Counted from the first letter of the stretch, positions 40,114 to 50,170 are shown. The stretch is 64,000 nt of DNA from Hahella sp. HNIBRBA332 (GCF_030719035.1 NZ_CP132203.1:4482501-4546500); one strand, 5' to 3'. Program-made: numbers and translations. The notes: generated by a model not told the origin, from the letters alone.

Positions 40114-40992
40114 TCATGGGAGCTTCGTCTGGCGACGATAGCTCCCTGGCGTTACACCCGCCACTTGTTTGAACGCACGCGTAAAGTGACTTTGATTGGC
40201 GAATCCGCATATCAAAGCCGCTTCCGCCAGATCCACCCCTTGCGCCAGAAGCTCTCTCGCCGCGTTAATGCGCAGCCGACGCAAGTACTGATGCGGCGCC
40301 TCCGCCATGGTGATTTTAAACATCCGGGCGAAGTGGAAGGGACTGAGTCCCGCCACCAACGCCAAGCGCTCCAGCGACAGATCTTCGCCAAAATGCGCCT
40401 TCATATATTCCAGTACTTTTCTTTTCGTCGCTGGCGCCAACCCGCCTTTGTATGCGGCTTCCGGCCTGCGAAAAACCGCATAACGACGCAGCACATGCGC
40501 CATCATCTCATAACTGATTTGCTGCAACGCCAGATTATCAGCGCCTATCAGCCCATCCGGCTGAAGCGCGGCGATATGTCCCAGCCTCGTCAGTTCTGGA
40601 TCGTCCGCATAGGCCAGATCCGGCAGCTCTACGCGACGCGGGTCCATATCCCATAAGCTCAACGCCATTTGCTTGAAACTGGCCTCGGAAAAATAGAGAT
40701 GCGCGAACTCCAGAGGCCCGCTGACCTGCCAGGTGGAGTCATGCTCAGCCGGCATCAGGCAGATTTTACCCGGCCCGCCGTAACGTTCAGGCGCGTCGAT
40801 ACGACAGGTTTCCGTTCCCCCGCGCAGATAGATGCTCAACGTGTGATGTCCCACCATTTGATAGCGCACCCGATCCTGCCGGTTCGCCCATCGCGCCAGC
40901 GCCAGATCTTCATTCAGGCGCAGGTAGTCCAGCCGTATTGCGGAAGAACGACTCAAGGTGAGATCAACGCTGTTGGTGAAAGATTTACGCAT
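40114..40992 (-). CDS. AraC-family regulator
   Basis: 292 residues from the ATG at 40992; a longer frame reaches 41118 but has no ribosome binding site and would approach the divergent transporter gene. An N-terminal AraC_N-like sensor region is followed by the DNA-binding domain: DLSLERLALVAGLSPFHFARM and the signature VDLAEAALICGFANQSHFTRAFK. Divergent from the EamA transporter gene at 41167, which it may regulate. Confidence 0.83.
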   Translation of the reverse strand: MRKSFTNSVDLTLSRSSAIRLDYLRLNEDLALARWANRQDRVRYQMVGHHTLSIYLRGGTETCRIDAPERYGGPGKICLMPAEHDSTWQVSGPLEFAHLYFSEASFKQMALSLWDMDPRRVELPDLAYADDPELTRLGHIAALQPDGLIGADNLALQQISYEMMAHVLRRYAVFRRPEAAYKGGLAPATKRKVLEYMKAHFGEDLSLERLALVAGLSPFHFARMFKITMAEAPHQYLRRLRINAARELLAQGVDLAEAALICGFANQSHFTRAFKQVAGVTPGSYRRQTKLP

Positions 40993-41166
40993 ATCATGAC
41001 AATAAGTGGGGTTAACCCAGAAATTAACCGGTCGGAGATTGGCTGACAAGCCGGCGACAGGCAGAAATGCGCAAGATTGTGCAAAAAGAGCAATTTCAGC
41101 AAAGACATATGCCCTCATGCCTTTTTAAGCTCTGTGCATCAATGCCATGCACGATGGAAAGCCTCT

Positions 41167-42093
41167 ATGAACGCCCTGCTCTATCTGACCACTGTCCTCA
41201 TCTGGGGGACCACCTGGATCGCCATCCATTTCCAATTGGGCTCAACGCCCGTACTGACATCAGTGTTCTTTCGCTTTGCGTTGGCGGGAAGCTTGTTATT
41301 GCCAATTCTGCTGCTGTGTCGACGTTTACAGCCCACTCGGGCGGTAGACCACCTGTTTTTTCTACTTCAGGGCGCTTGCTTGTTCTCCCTGAATTTCATC
41401 TGCTTTTACAACGCCGCACAGTATGTGGCGAGCGGCGTCATTTCCGTCGTCTTTTCAGCGGCGACTCTCTACAACGCATTCAATAGCTGGCTGATATGGA
41501 AGGAAAAACCCGCTGGGCGCGTGTATGTGGCCGGCGCCGTCGGCGTAGTGGGACTGACTTTGCTGTTCTGGCGCGAACTGGGCGTCAATACACTGTCTAC
41601 TGAGGCGCTGACAGGCCTCGGACTGGCTGCAGTTGGCGCTTATTTCTTCTCTCTGGGCAATATGATCAGCGTACGACATAGCCGTCAGGGACTGACGCCT
41701 TTGACCAGCAACGCTTTCGCCATGCTATATGGCGCAGCGATTCTATTAACGCTTATCTGCGTCTCCAACACTCCCATCGTGTGGGATGAGCGGCCGGAAT
41801 ATCTTTACAGTCTGCTCTATCTGGCCATTCCAGGAACGATCGTGGGGTTCACCGCTTACCTGATGCTGGTGTCGCGCATCGGCGCCAACAACGCCGCCTA
41901 TGCGACCGTGTTATTTCCAGTGGTCGCACTGAGTCTGTCGTCCATTTACGAGGGGTACGAGTGGGATGGATTGAATATCGCGGGGCTGGTTCTGGTGTTG
42001 TCGGGCAATCTCATTTTGCAGGGCTCTGTCGATAAAATCCGCAAGTTTTTACGCGCCCGCGGTGAAGTCGCCGCCAACCCGCACAGCCCCTGA
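41167..42093 (+). CDS. EamA/DMT-family transporter
   Basis: 308 residues with ten predicted membrane helices in two EamA repeats. It begins LLYLTTVLIWGTTWIAIHFQ and the second repeat opens near LGLAAVGAYFFSLGNMIS. These inner-membrane carriers usually export amino acids or small metabolites. The ATG at 41167 has GGAAAG upstream; the 30-codon upstream extension was rejected. The stop codon lies within the hairpin at 42069-42111. The substrate is not predictable. Confidence 0.87.
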   Translation: MNALLYLTTVLIWGTTWIAIHFQLGSTPVLTSVFFRFALAGSLLLPILLLCRRLQPTRAVDHLFFLLQGACLFSLNFICFYNAAQYVASGVISVVFSAATLYNAFNSWLIWKEKPAGRVYVAGAVGVVGLTLLFWRELGVNTLSTEALTGLGLAAVGAYFFSLGNMISVRHSRQGLTPLTSNAFAMLYGAAILLTLICVSNTPIVWDERPEYLYSLLYLAIPGTIVGFTAYLMLVSRIGANNAAYATVLFPVVALSLSSIYEGYEWDGLNIAGLVLVLSGNLILQGSVDKIRKFLRARGEVAANPHSP

Positions 42094-42111
42094 TGGCGAG
42101 GGTTGGCGGCG
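42069..42111 (+). repeat. 12-bp hairpin spanning the EamA stop codon
   Basis: CGCCGCCAACCC and GGGTTGGCGGCG are perfectly complementary across a 19-nt loop that contains the stop codon region. No T-run follows. Confidence 0.6.
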
Positions 42112-42235
42112 TTCACAGAATTGAGCGCAGCTCGTTAAAAATGATTCGAATTTACATAAGTTCATTGTATGATTTGCGGTCCAACATTTACTGACAAAAT
42201 AATAACAATTCGGAACAATTCGCAGGATCGCCGCA

Positions 42236-43048
42236 ATGAATACAACCCGTACGCCGTCATCGGCGGTGGACCCTTTTCGGGTCGAAGAAAAGCTGACGCT
42301 GTCAGTCGTCATCGATAACCCTGACGCTGATTGGCGCAAAGGACAGGCCGTCATATTTAAACGCGCGCTGGAAGCCAGCGCAGGTTCTGATGTGCTGGAA
42401 GCGCGCCTGGATACCGGGATGCGTCTGGGGCAGATCTGCAATACGCTGATCGCCAGATATCTGCAGGCCGGCGGAAAAGCCCGCGCCAAGATAATCAACC
42501 GCCCCGGTTTATCCTTTCTGCCCGCCAAGAAAGGACAGTTGAAAACCGCCCTGATAGAGGTGCGCCCGGATGGACTGGACTGGAGTCTGATTGACCCGAT
42601 CATCCAGCGAGATAATGAGATCGCTTATAAGATCACCGAGGCGGCTCATTTCAGCAAACGCCAGCCCAGCATCGCGCTGGCTTTTTATCAGGACGCCATC
42701 AACGACATTATCGATCTTCATTTTGAAAACCCGTTGGCGGATCATTGGCGCCGCGTGATTTTTCCGGTCAACGAGCTCTCCGCGCTCCTGGAGAGCCAGA
42801 AAGAATATAAGCGCGCCTATGAGACCATTCGGGCCTATGAAGCGTTTGACGATAAGTTGGGGTTGCCGCCGGAAGAAATGGCGCAACTGCAAAAACGCAA
42901 ACATCGCCTGAAACGTGAGTTACGTTTGAATGAAGGGGAAATCAAACAAGGCTCCCCTCTTTACTCCAAACAGATGGAGGAAGTTCGACGCCTGGCGGTG
43001 GACAGCACCGTGACCAACCTGCATTACTTCTCCAAGAACGAGGGATAG
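42236..43048 (+). CDS. Hypothetical cytosolic protein
   Basis: 270 residues, no signal peptide or membrane helix. The first ~120 residues look alpha/beta (LTLSVVIDNPDADWRKG, LIEVRPDGLDWSLIDPII); residues ~130-250 are helical (SIALAFYQDAINDIIDLHF, EYKRAYETIRAYEAF, EEMAQLQKRKHRLKRELRL), somewhat TPR-like. No family was recognised. GCAGGATCG precedes the ATG. Stands alone. Confidence 0.65.
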   Translation: MNTTRTPSSAVDPFRVEEKLTLSVVIDNPDADWRKGQAVIFKRALEASAGSDVLEARLDTGMRLGQICNTLIARYLQAGGKARAKIINRPGLSFLPAKKGQLKTALIEVRPDGLDWSLIDPIIQRDNEIAYKITEAAHFSKRQPSIALAFYQDAINDIIDLHFENPLADHWRRVIFPVNELSALLESQKEYKRAYETIRAYEAFDDKLGLPPEEMAQLQKRKHRLKRELRLNEGEIKQGSPLYSKQMEEVRRLAVDSTVTNLHYFSKNEG

Positions 43049-43175
43049 CGTTTTCGCTTCCCTCTATTTTGATTGAGCCGCTCTCCATATCTTGTTGGCG
43101 CTACCGCCGCACTTCCATCTCATTCAGGTTCCGCCCCCTATTCGGGAATAGCGCGCAAACACTTATCACCAAAAA

Positions 43176-43526
43176 CTATCGCGATAGCTCGGACGTGATA
43201 TGAACTCTGACGTGTTCACGATCAGCGTAACTGTATCGCAGCACATACTCGCGCCAGTAAGTGGGTTCTTCCGACGAAAGCTCAATGAGTTCGCGCCCTG
43301 CGTTGTCGATGATATGCAGCCCAATCAAATACTCCGAGACGCGTTTATCCGCTCTCAACGTATCGATAATATAAGCGACCTCAAACTCCATACCTTCGTA
43401 GCGAAGGGTTTCGCCGTAGCGCAAAGACAGCTCCATCGCACCCTGTCCCCATGCCCTGTGCATAGCGAGAAAAAGCATCATCGCAACGATTAATGGCTTC
43501 ACGATTTGCGTTCGCACCTTGAACAT
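43176..43526 (-). CDS. Hypothetical secreted protein
   Basis: 116 residues with a clear signal peptide (IVKPLIVAMMLFLAMHRAWG, cleavage near residue 28). The small mature domain is rich in beta-strand and charge (MELSLRYGETLRYEGMEFEV, YVLRYSYADREHVRVHI). No family was recognised. The upstream side faces the plus-strand binding-protein gene, so the two share a 240-bp divergent region. Confidence 0.6.
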   Translation of the reverse strand: MFKVRTQIVKPLIVAMMLFLAMHRAWGQGAMELSLRYGETLRYEGMEFEVAYIIDTLRADKRVSEYLIGLHIIDNAGRELIELSSEEPTYWREYVLRYSYADREHVRVHITSELSR

Positions 43527-43762
43527 CGTTCCAGGCCTTGGCTAGCAAAGCCATATGACCCGCCCTATTACGCTCTGTTACGCCTCTGCCGGGGCGCTCC
43601 TGCGTCATTGTCCGCAGCGACCAATGTTGAGAAGTGTAATACGCCAGATGGAAACAGGAAATGTCATCGACTCTGCAGCACGCCACGAAATAACGACAAA
43701 GACTCAGCATTAACTACACTTTTTGTGTAGGCGTGGGGGTTTTCCATAGCGAGGTTTGCGGC

Positions 43763-44617
43763 GTGATGGTACAGAGGGTTGTCTTGTTCGGCGTTCTACT
43801 TTGGATGCTGGCGCCGAACTGGTCGTCGGCGCAGGAAGTCGCTATTTACGCCCGTTCCCATACACAGTTCGATGAACGCAATGAATATCCTGTCCAACTT
43901 CTGGAGAGGGCGCTTAAAACCAGCGGCGTAGACATCAAACTGGAATCCAGCCAGGAGATTATTCTGCAGGGCCGCGCCATCAACCTGATTCGCAACAATC
44001 AGGGCGTTCACGTTCTCTGGGCCATGACCAGCAAAGAGCGGGAAACAGAACTCTCTCCCATACGCATCCCGATTTATAAAGGCCTGATCGGTTGGCGACT
44101 TTGTATTGTTCATCCTAACAATATGAAGAAGTTTTCTCGTATCCATTCACTGGAGGGCTTGCGCGCAATCACCTTCGTGCAAGGTCATGATTGGCCGGAT
44201 CTGAACATCTTTCAGCACAACGGTTTGCAGGTCGAAAGCAACGCCAACTACCACTCCATGTTTAAAATGATTGAAATGGAGCGGGTCGACGCCTTTCCCC
44301 GAGCCTTGATCGAGATCTGGCCGGAATTGGAAACATATTCCGGCTTGCGCGCGGAACCGCACTTATTGATTCGTTATCCCGCGGCGGTGTATTACTTTGT
44401 CAGCCGCAAAAATCCAAGTTTGTATTGGGCGATCAAAGACGGGCTGGAAAAAATGATGGCGAACGGTGAGTTCACCCGCCTGTTCAACGAATTTTATTTG
44501 CAGGCAATCGAGCGCGCCCGCTTGCAGGAACGAACAATCATCGACTTGGAGAACCCGTTGCTGCCCGCCGATACGCCCTTGAACAATCCAAGCCTGTGGT
44601 ACGCCAATCCCTTGTAG
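43763..44617 (+). CDS. Orphan periplasmic binding-protein-like protein 1
   Basis: About 284 residues from GTG 43763 or ATG 43766 (GAGG upstream fits either). A signal peptide VVLFGVLLWMLAPNWSSAQE is followed by a two-lobed family-3-like solute-binding fold. Landmarks shared with the gene at 62138 are IRIPIYKGLIGWRL, VDAFPRALIEIWPE, and the end NPLLPADTP...LWYANPL. No ABC permease or ATPase is adjacent, nor a sensor kinase. Such solo proteins may be sensors or scavengers; the ligand is unknown. Confidence 0.75.
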   Translation: MMVQRVVLFGVLLWMLAPNWSSAQEVAIYARSHTQFDERNEYPVQLLERALKTSGVDIKLESSQEIILQGRAINLIRNNQGVHVLWAMTSKERETELSPIRIPIYKGLIGWRLCIVHPNNMKKFSRIHSLEGLRAITFVQGHDWPDLNIFQHNGLQVESNANYHSMFKMIEMERVDAFPRALIEIWPELETYSGLRAEPHLLIRYPAAVYYFVSRKNPSLYWAIKDGLEKMMANGEFTRLFNEFYLQAIERARLQERTIIDLENPLLPADTPLNNPSLWYANPL

Positions 44618-44680
44618 CGCGGCGGCCCGAACAATGCCGCAAGCGCCAACGAGGCAGGCGCTTACGATGGAAGCTGACGT

Positions 44681-45394
44681 TTACTGAGCGCTAACCCCTT
44701 TGTCTTTCCGCCATTCGTTGGCGAGTTTTTCCGCTTTGGATATCTCTTCCTGTGACATTTTTGAGCCCAGGAAAGAGACGAACTGAATGGCGCGAGGAAA
44801 CTTTTTCTCGGCGCTCAACATGGCCCAGCGCAAGGCCTCCACCATGTTTTTATCGGTGCCTTCGCCGGTAGCGTAGGAATACGCCAGATTAAACTGGCCG
44901 AACACGTTGTTTTGTTCGGCGGAGCTGCGGTAAAGCTCAAACGCCTTCCCCAAATTCTTCTCCACACCCTCGCCTTTGGCGTAACGCAGAGCGAGATTGT
45001 ATTGCGCAGTGGCGTTACCGGCGTCAGCGGCTTTGGAGAACCACTTTACCGCCTCTTTATGATCCTGAGGCACGCCGCGCCCCTGATTATAGAGCTGCGC
45101 CAGATTATTCTGCGCGGAAGGGTGTCCCTGTTCCGCAGCGGCTTTATACCATTCCGCCGCCTTCTCCTGATTCGCTTCCGTGCCGCGACCTTTCTCGTAC
45201 ATCATCGCCAGCAGGAATTGAGCGTCAGGATGCTTTTGATTCGCCAACACCTGCAGGCCATCGAACGCTTTATCCATGTCGTTCTTTTTAATGGCCTCCG
45301 CCACTTCCGTCATAGTGACGGCGAACGCCGCTTGCGCGGAAAGCAGCACAACGGCAAGTGCGGTAGTGATGAGCTTGAAAATTCGTCTGACCAT
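44681..45394 (-). CDS. Sel1-repeat (SLR) periplasmic protein
   Basis: 237 residues from the ATG at 45394, which has GGGGAC upstream. Signal peptide LITTALAVVLLSAQAAFA. At least four Sel1-like repeats (about 36 residues each) are visible: LLAMMYEKGRGTEANQEKA, LAQLYNQGRGVPQDHKEA, LALRYAKGEGVEKNLGKA and LAYSYATGEGTDKNMVEA. Such solenoids mediate protein contacts in the envelope. No partner gene is adjacent. It is downstream of the aceEF terminator and so separately transcribed. Confidence 0.87.
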   Translation of the reverse strand: MVRRIFKLITTALAVVLLSAQAAFAVTMTEVAEAIKKNDMDKAFDGLQVLANQKHPDAQFLLAMMYEKGRGTEANQEKAAEWYKAAAEQGHPSAQNNLAQLYNQGRGVPQDHKEAVKWFSKAADAGNATAQYNLALRYAKGEGVEKNLGKAFELYRSSAEQNNVFGQFNLAYSYATGEGTDKNMVEALRWAMLSAEKKFPRAIQFVSFLGSKMSQEEISKAEKLANEWRKDKGVSAQ

Positions 45395-45714
45395 GTCTTG
45401 TCCCCGAGAAACGACCTTGTCACCCTTGCCTCGTTGACAACTACGCAAGGTGACGCAATTTTATACTTCTTGTTCGATAACGCCTAAGGTTGCGCCCGTG
45501 CGTCTCCGCCCTGATATCAACGTGCGCAGCCGACGATCAGAAAAAACTAGCAAAGCCGTTTGGCCAGAACAAGCGAAATTCCGTGCAGACCTTAAAGCTG
45601 TGATGGATTGCTCAATGAGGAGTATAGAGAACAGGCCCGCAATAGAAGGGCGGCGCCAGAACGCAAAAAGGCCGGGAAATCCCGGCCTTTTTCACGTCGT
45701 TGACGTTGTAGCGA
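45395..45714. other. 320-bp intergenic region, aceF end to Sel1 gene
   Basis: Contains the aceEF terminator (45665-45692) and, nearer the Sel1 gene, its presumed promoter. A plus-strand open frame across it (45450-45767) overlaps aceF and has no signals, so it was not accepted. Confidence 0.6.
45665..45692 (-). terminator. Terminator of the pdhR-aceEF operon
   Basis: AAAAAGGCCGGG and CCCGGCCTTTTT, perfect 12-bp stem with a 4-nt loop, 23 bp after the aceF stop; works in both directions by sequence. Confidence 0.92.
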
Positions 45715-47349
45715 CTACAGCAGCAACTTACGGATATCGCCCAGCAATTCACCCAGCAAAGAGGTGAAACGCGCAGCGTCGGCGCCGTTGATGGCGCGGT
45801 GGTCATAGGACAAGCTCAGCGGCAGCATCAAACGGGGCACGAAACCGCCGTTCTCATACACAGGCTTCATCTGCGCCTTGGACACGCCAAGAATCGCCAC
45901 TTCGGGCGTATTCACGATAGGCGTAAACGCAGTGCCGCCCAAGCTACCCAGGCTGGAGATAGTGAAGCAGCCGCCCTGCATTTCGTTCGGCTTGAGCTTA
46001 CGATCTTTGGCCTTGGCCGCCATTTCCGCGCACTCTTGCGCCAGTTCCCACAGACTCTTCTTGTTGACGTCGCGGATAACCGGCACCACCAGACCTGCGG
46101 GGGTGTCCACCGCCACGCCGATGTTGATGTAATGCTTCTGAATGACTTCTTTCTTATCCATATCCAACGAAACGTTGAACTGCGGATAAGTCTCCAGCGC
46201 ATAGGCGCACGCCTTCAACAGGAAGGGCAGCGGAGTCAGCTTGACGCCTTTCTTCTCCCCCGCCGTCTTCTGCGCTTTGCGGAAGTCTTCCAAATCGGTG
46301 ATGTCCGCATCGTCAAACTGGGTGACATGAGGAACTACCAACCAATTGCGCGCCATATTATCAGCGGTCACCTGGTGGATCTTGCTCATCGGCAGACGAT
46401 CAATCTTTCCGAATTGCGAGAAGTCAGGCAGTTTCACCGTCGGCAAGCCAGCGCCAGAGCTGATTGCGCCGCCAGCAGCGCCAGCCTTAAGCTGCTGCAT
46501 TCCGTTCTTGACGAAGGTTTGCAGATCCTGCTTCAGGATACGACCTTTCGGACCAGTGCCTTTGACCAAGGCCAGATCAACGCCGAACTCACGCGCCAAA
46601 CGACGCACAGCAGGGCCAGCATGTACTTTGCCGGACGTCGCTGGAACGGACTCTTGCTGCGCCGGCGCGCTAACAGGCGCTGAAGCTGGAGCCGCTTTAG
46701 CAGGCTCCGCAGACGCTTTGGACGGTGCAGGGGCTTGTTCAGCAGGAGCCGCCGCAGGCGCGGCGCCCTCTACTTCGATTTCAGCAATGGCGTCGCCTTC
46801 GTTAACGGAATCGTTGGCTTTGATTAGCAGTTTCTTGATAACGCCAGCGACAGGCGATGGCACTTCCATCGTCGCCTTATCTGATTCCAGCACCAGAATA
46901 GGATCATCAACCTTAACGGTATCGCCTTCCTTTACGGAGATCTCGATAACCGTTACACCTTCAGCGCCGCCGATATCCGGTACAGGAATCGTCTGTACGC
47001 CGCCTGATGCGGCAGGAGCCGCCGCAGGCGCAGCAGGCTCAGGTTGTTGCGCTGGGGCCGGGGCTGATTTCTCTTCTTGCGCCGGCGCAGGTTCAGGCGC
47101 TTCCGCAGCGCCTTCGCCCGCCATCAATAGAATCAGGTCGCCTTCGGATACTTTATCCCCCACCTTGATCTTCAACTCGGCGATTTTACCCGCCTGAGGA
47201 GAAGGGATATCCATAGTGGCCTTATCAGACTCCAGGACAATCAGAGAGTCTTCCGCGTTCACCTCATCGCCAGGCTTCACGCAGACTTCAATAACCTCAA
47301 CATCGGACGCTCCGCCGATGTCAGGAACTTTGACTTCGATATTACTCAC
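45715..47349 (-). CDS. aceF: Pyruvate dehydrogenase E2 (dihydrolipoyl acetyltransferase)
   Basis: 544 residues. Two lipoyl domains, each with the lysine in ESDKATM (near residues 45 and 162), are joined by Ala/Pro-rich linkers. A peripheral-subunit-binding domain follows (HAGPAVRRLAREFGVDL, about 244-260), then the catalytic acetyltransferase domain with its C-terminal active site SYDHRAINGADAARF. It transfers the acetyl group to CoA and forms the complex core. The start has AAGGAGA upstream and lies 15 bp after aceE. The E3 gene (lpd) is not adjacent. Confidence 0.96.
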   Translation of the reverse strand: MSNIEVKVPDIGGASDVEVIEVCVKPGDEVNAEDSLIVLESDKATMDIPSPQAGKIAELKIKVGDKVSEGDLILLMAGEGAAEAPEPAPAQEEKSAPAPAQQPEPAAPAAAPAASGGVQTIPVPDIGGAEGVTVIEISVKEGDTVKVDDPILVLESDKATMEVPSPVAGVIKKLLIKANDSVNEGDAIAEIEVEGAAPAAAPAEQAPAPSKASAEPAKAAPASAPVSAPAQQESVPATSGKVHAGPAVRRLAREFGVDLALVKGTGPKGRILKQDLQTFVKNGMQQLKAGAAGGAISSGAGLPTVKLPDFSQFGKIDRLPMSKIHQVTADNMARNWLVVPHVTQFDDADITDLEDFRKAQKTAGEKKGVKLTPLPFLLKACAYALETYPQFNVSLDMDKKEVIQKHYINIGVAVDTPAGLVVPVIRDVNKKSLWELAQECAEMAAKAKDRKLKPNEMQGGCFTISSLGSLGGTAFTPIVNTPEVAILGVSKAQMKPVYENGGFVPRLMLPLSLSYDHRAINGADAARFTSLLGELLGDIRKLLL

Positions 47350-47364
47350 GTCAGTCTCCTTCTA

Positions 47365-50019
47365 TCAGGCGTAGATTGGGTTCGGTTTGTTAGGATCGAT
47401 GCCGTACTTACGGATCGCTTCAGTCACCACTGAACGTTCGATCTTGTCTTCCCGAGCCAAGCAATCCAGCGCTGCGACAGCTACGTAGTAACGGTCGACT
47501 TCGAAGTGCTGTCTCAGCTTCTCGCGGGTGTCACTGCGACCAAACCCGTCCGTACCCAGTACATGGACGGTCTGCTGAGGAATGAACTGACGCACCTGAT
47601 CAGCGAACAGACGCATGTAGTCAGTAGAAGCGATAACCGGACCTTCGCGATCTTTCAGACACTGTTTCACGTAGCTCTCGCGACGTGGCTCTTCCGGATG
47701 CAGCATGTTCCAGCGACGTACGTGATGGCCTTCGCGAGCCAGCTCGGTGAAACTGGTGACGGACCAGATATCGCTGTCGATGCTGAAGTCGTCTTTCAGC
47801 AGTTTCGCCGCTGCGCGCACTTCGTTGAAGATCGCGCCGCAACCCAGCAGCTGAACACGCGCCTTGCCGTCTTTCGCGCCTTCTTCGAACAGGTACATCC
47901 CTTTCAGGATGCCTTCTTCGGCGCCGTCCGGCATCGCAGGATGCTCGTAGTTCTCGTTCATCAGCGTCAGGTAGTAGTAGACGTTTTCGTTTTCGCCATA
48001 CATACGACGCAGACCGTCGCGAACGATTACCGCTACTTCGTAACCGTAAGTCGGATCATAGGAAACACAGTTCGGGATGGTCGCCGAAATAATGTGGCTG
48101 TGGCCGTCCTGATGCTGCAAACCTTCTCCGTTCAGCGTAGTGCGGCCCGCGGTGCCGCCCAGCAGGAAGCCGCGCGCACGCATGTCGCCAGCCGCCCAGG
48201 CCAGATCGCCAACGCGCTGGAAGCCGAACATGGAGTAGTAAATATAGAACGGGATCAACGGGTAATCGTTGGTGCTGTAGGACGTCGCCGCAGCAATCCA
48301 CGCGGACATGGCGCCCGCCTCGTTGATGCCTTCCTCAAGGATCTGACCTTGCTTGTCTTCCTTGTAGTACATGATCTGGTTGCGGTCGTTCGGCACATAC
48401 TTCTGACCTTCGGAAGTATAAATACCCAACTGACGGAACATGCCTTCCATACCGAAGGTACGGGCTTCGTCAGGAACGATCGGAACAACGCGACCGCCGA
48501 TCTGTTTGTCTTTAACCAACGCGTTGAGCACCCGCACGAACGCCATGGTGGAGGAGATTTCGCGACCGTCGCTGCCTTTTAGTACAGCGTCGAATGCATC
48601 CAGACCTGGGATCTGCAGCGGCTGGCAGTCTTTGCGGCGCTTGGGCAGGAAGCCGCCCAGGCTTTCACGCATTTTCTTCATGTACAGCGCTTCAGGAGAG
48701 TCCGGCGCCGGACGGTAGTACGGCAGATTCTCGATCTCGTCGTCGGAGATCGGCACGCCAAAGCGATCGCGGAATTTCTTGACCGTCTCCATATCCAGTT
48801 TCTTCAACTGGTGCGTGGTGTTCTGGGCTTCGCCCTGCTCGCCGAAACCATACCCCTTAACGGTATGCGCCAGAATCACAGTCGGCTGACCTTTGTGATT
48901 TACCGCATTGTGATAGGCCGCGTACACTTTGTAGGGGTCGTGACCGCCGCGGTTGAGCTTGTAAATGTCCTCGTCGGACATGTTCTCAACCATTTTCTGC
49001 AGTTCTGGGTACTTACCAAAGAAGTGCTTACGGGTGTAAGCGCCGCCGTTGGATTTGAAGTTCTGCATTTCGCCGTCGACCGCTTCGTCCATACGCTTCT
49101 GCATAAGACCGTGGTCGTCTTTTTCGAACAGCGGATCCCACAGACGTCCCCAAACGACTTTCAATACGTTCCAACCCGCGCCGCGGAAGATGCCTTCCAG
49201 TTCCTGGATGATTTTGCCGTTGCCGCGCACCGGTCCATCCAGACGCTGCAGGTTACAGTTGATGACGAAGATCAGGTTGTCCAGCTTTTCACGGCCGGCC
49301 AAACCGATGGCGCCCAGAGTTTCAGGCTCGTCGCACTCGCCGTCGCCAACGAAACACCACACTTTGCGGCCTTCCATATTAGTCAGTTCACGGCTATGCA
49401 GGTACTTCATCACGTGCGCCTGATAGATCGCCTGAATCGGGCCCAGCCCCATGGATACAGTTGGGAACTGCCAGTAATCAGGCATCAGCCAAGGGTGTGG
49501 ATAAGAGGACAGACCGTTACCGTCAACTTCGCTGCGGTAGTTGTCCATCTGCTCTTCAGAGAAGCGGCCTTCCAGGAAAGAGCGGGCGTATACGCCAGGG
49601 GAAGTATGGCCCTGGAAGTAAATCAGATCGCCTTCGCGCTTGTCGTCGCCAGCGTGGAAGAAATAGTTGAAGCCCACATCATATAGAGTGGCGATAGAAG
49701 AGAACGAGGACAAATGTCCGCCCAACTCGCCAGGCTTTTTGTTTGCACGCAACACCATCGCCAGAGCATTCCAGCGCACCAATGAACGAATGCGGCGCTC
49801 CATGAACAGGTCGCCAGGCATACGCGCTTCTTTAGTATGCGGAATTGTGTTGCGATAGGGAGTCGTAATGGAATAAGGCAGTTGCGTCCCGTCGCGCGTC
49901 GCCCGCTCCGCCAACCGTGTCAGCAGGTAGGTTGCACGCTCGACGCCTTCGGTCTCCAGGACGGATTCCATCGAATCCAACCATTCCTGGGTTTCAATAG
50001 GATCGGCATCATCATGCAT
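47365..50019 (-). CDS. aceE: Pyruvate dehydrogenase E1 (homodimeric)
   Basis: 884 residues, the standard AceE length. TPP-binding region with VGDGECDEPETLGAI, then KLDNLIFVINCNLQRLDGP (about residues 230-275); EARTFGMEGMFRQLGIY and YYSMFGFQRVGDLAWAAGD mark the second half. It decarboxylates pyruvate and acetylates the lipoyl arms of AceF. GGAGTAAC precedes the ATG at 50019. Operon order pdhR-aceE-aceF as in enterobacteria, with a 151-bp gap to pdhR in which no TGGT-N3-ACCA operator was seen. Confidence 0.97.
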   Translation of the reverse strand: MHDDADPIETQEWLDSMESVLETEGVERATYLLTRLAERATRDGTQLPYSITTPYRNTIPHTKEARMPGDLFMERRIRSLVRWNALAMVLRANKKPGELGGHLSSFSSIATLYDVGFNYFFHAGDDKREGDLIYFQGHTSPGVYARSFLEGRFSEEQMDNYRSEVDGNGLSSYPHPWLMPDYWQFPTVSMGLGPIQAIYQAHVMKYLHSRELTNMEGRKVWCFVGDGECDEPETLGAIGLAGREKLDNLIFVINCNLQRLDGPVRGNGKIIQELEGIFRGAGWNVLKVVWGRLWDPLFEKDDHGLMQKRMDEAVDGEMQNFKSNGGAYTRKHFFGKYPELQKMVENMSDEDIYKLNRGGHDPYKVYAAYHNAVNHKGQPTVILAHTVKGYGFGEQGEAQNTTHQLKKLDMETVKKFRDRFGVPISDDEIENLPYYRPAPDSPEALYMKKMRESLGGFLPKRRKDCQPLQIPGLDAFDAVLKGSDGREISSTMAFVRVLNALVKDKQIGGRVVPIVPDEARTFGMEGMFRQLGIYTSEGQKYVPNDRNQIMYYKEDKQGQILEEGINEAGAMSAWIAAATSYSTNDYPLIPFYIYYSMFGFQRVGDLAWAAGDMRARGFLLGGTAGRTTLNGEGLQHQDGHSHIISATIPNCVSYDPTYGYEVAVIVRDGLRRMYGENENVYYYLTLMNENYEHPAMPDGAEEGILKGMYLFEEGAKDGKARVQLLGCGAIFNEVRAAAKLLKDDFSIDSDIWSVTSFTELAREGHHVRRWNMLHPEEPRRESYVKQCLKDREGPVIASTDYMRLFADQVRQFIPQQTVHVLGTDGFGRSDTREKLRQHFEVDRYYVAVAALDCLAREDKIERSVVTEAIRKYGIDPNKPNPIYA

Positions 50020-50170
50020 AGAGGTTACTCCTGTAGAGCTAGATTGATTGTAATTGTGTTACCGGACGCGCCGACGCCTTGTGAGCGCCCACGCACCATA
50101 AAAAATGTTCCGGAGTCCCCATCGACCCACATCTGGATCTTTTAAAAAGTAGTCGCGCGGCAGGATTTTT

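Noticed and set aside
45450..45767. Plus-strand frame of 105 codons
   Set aside because: It crosses the aceEF terminator and runs antisense into aceF; codon content is unlike a protein.
47506..49686. Long plus-strand open frames opposite aceE
   Set aside because: They are antisense shadows of a highly biased coding gene; no start signals or protein family features.
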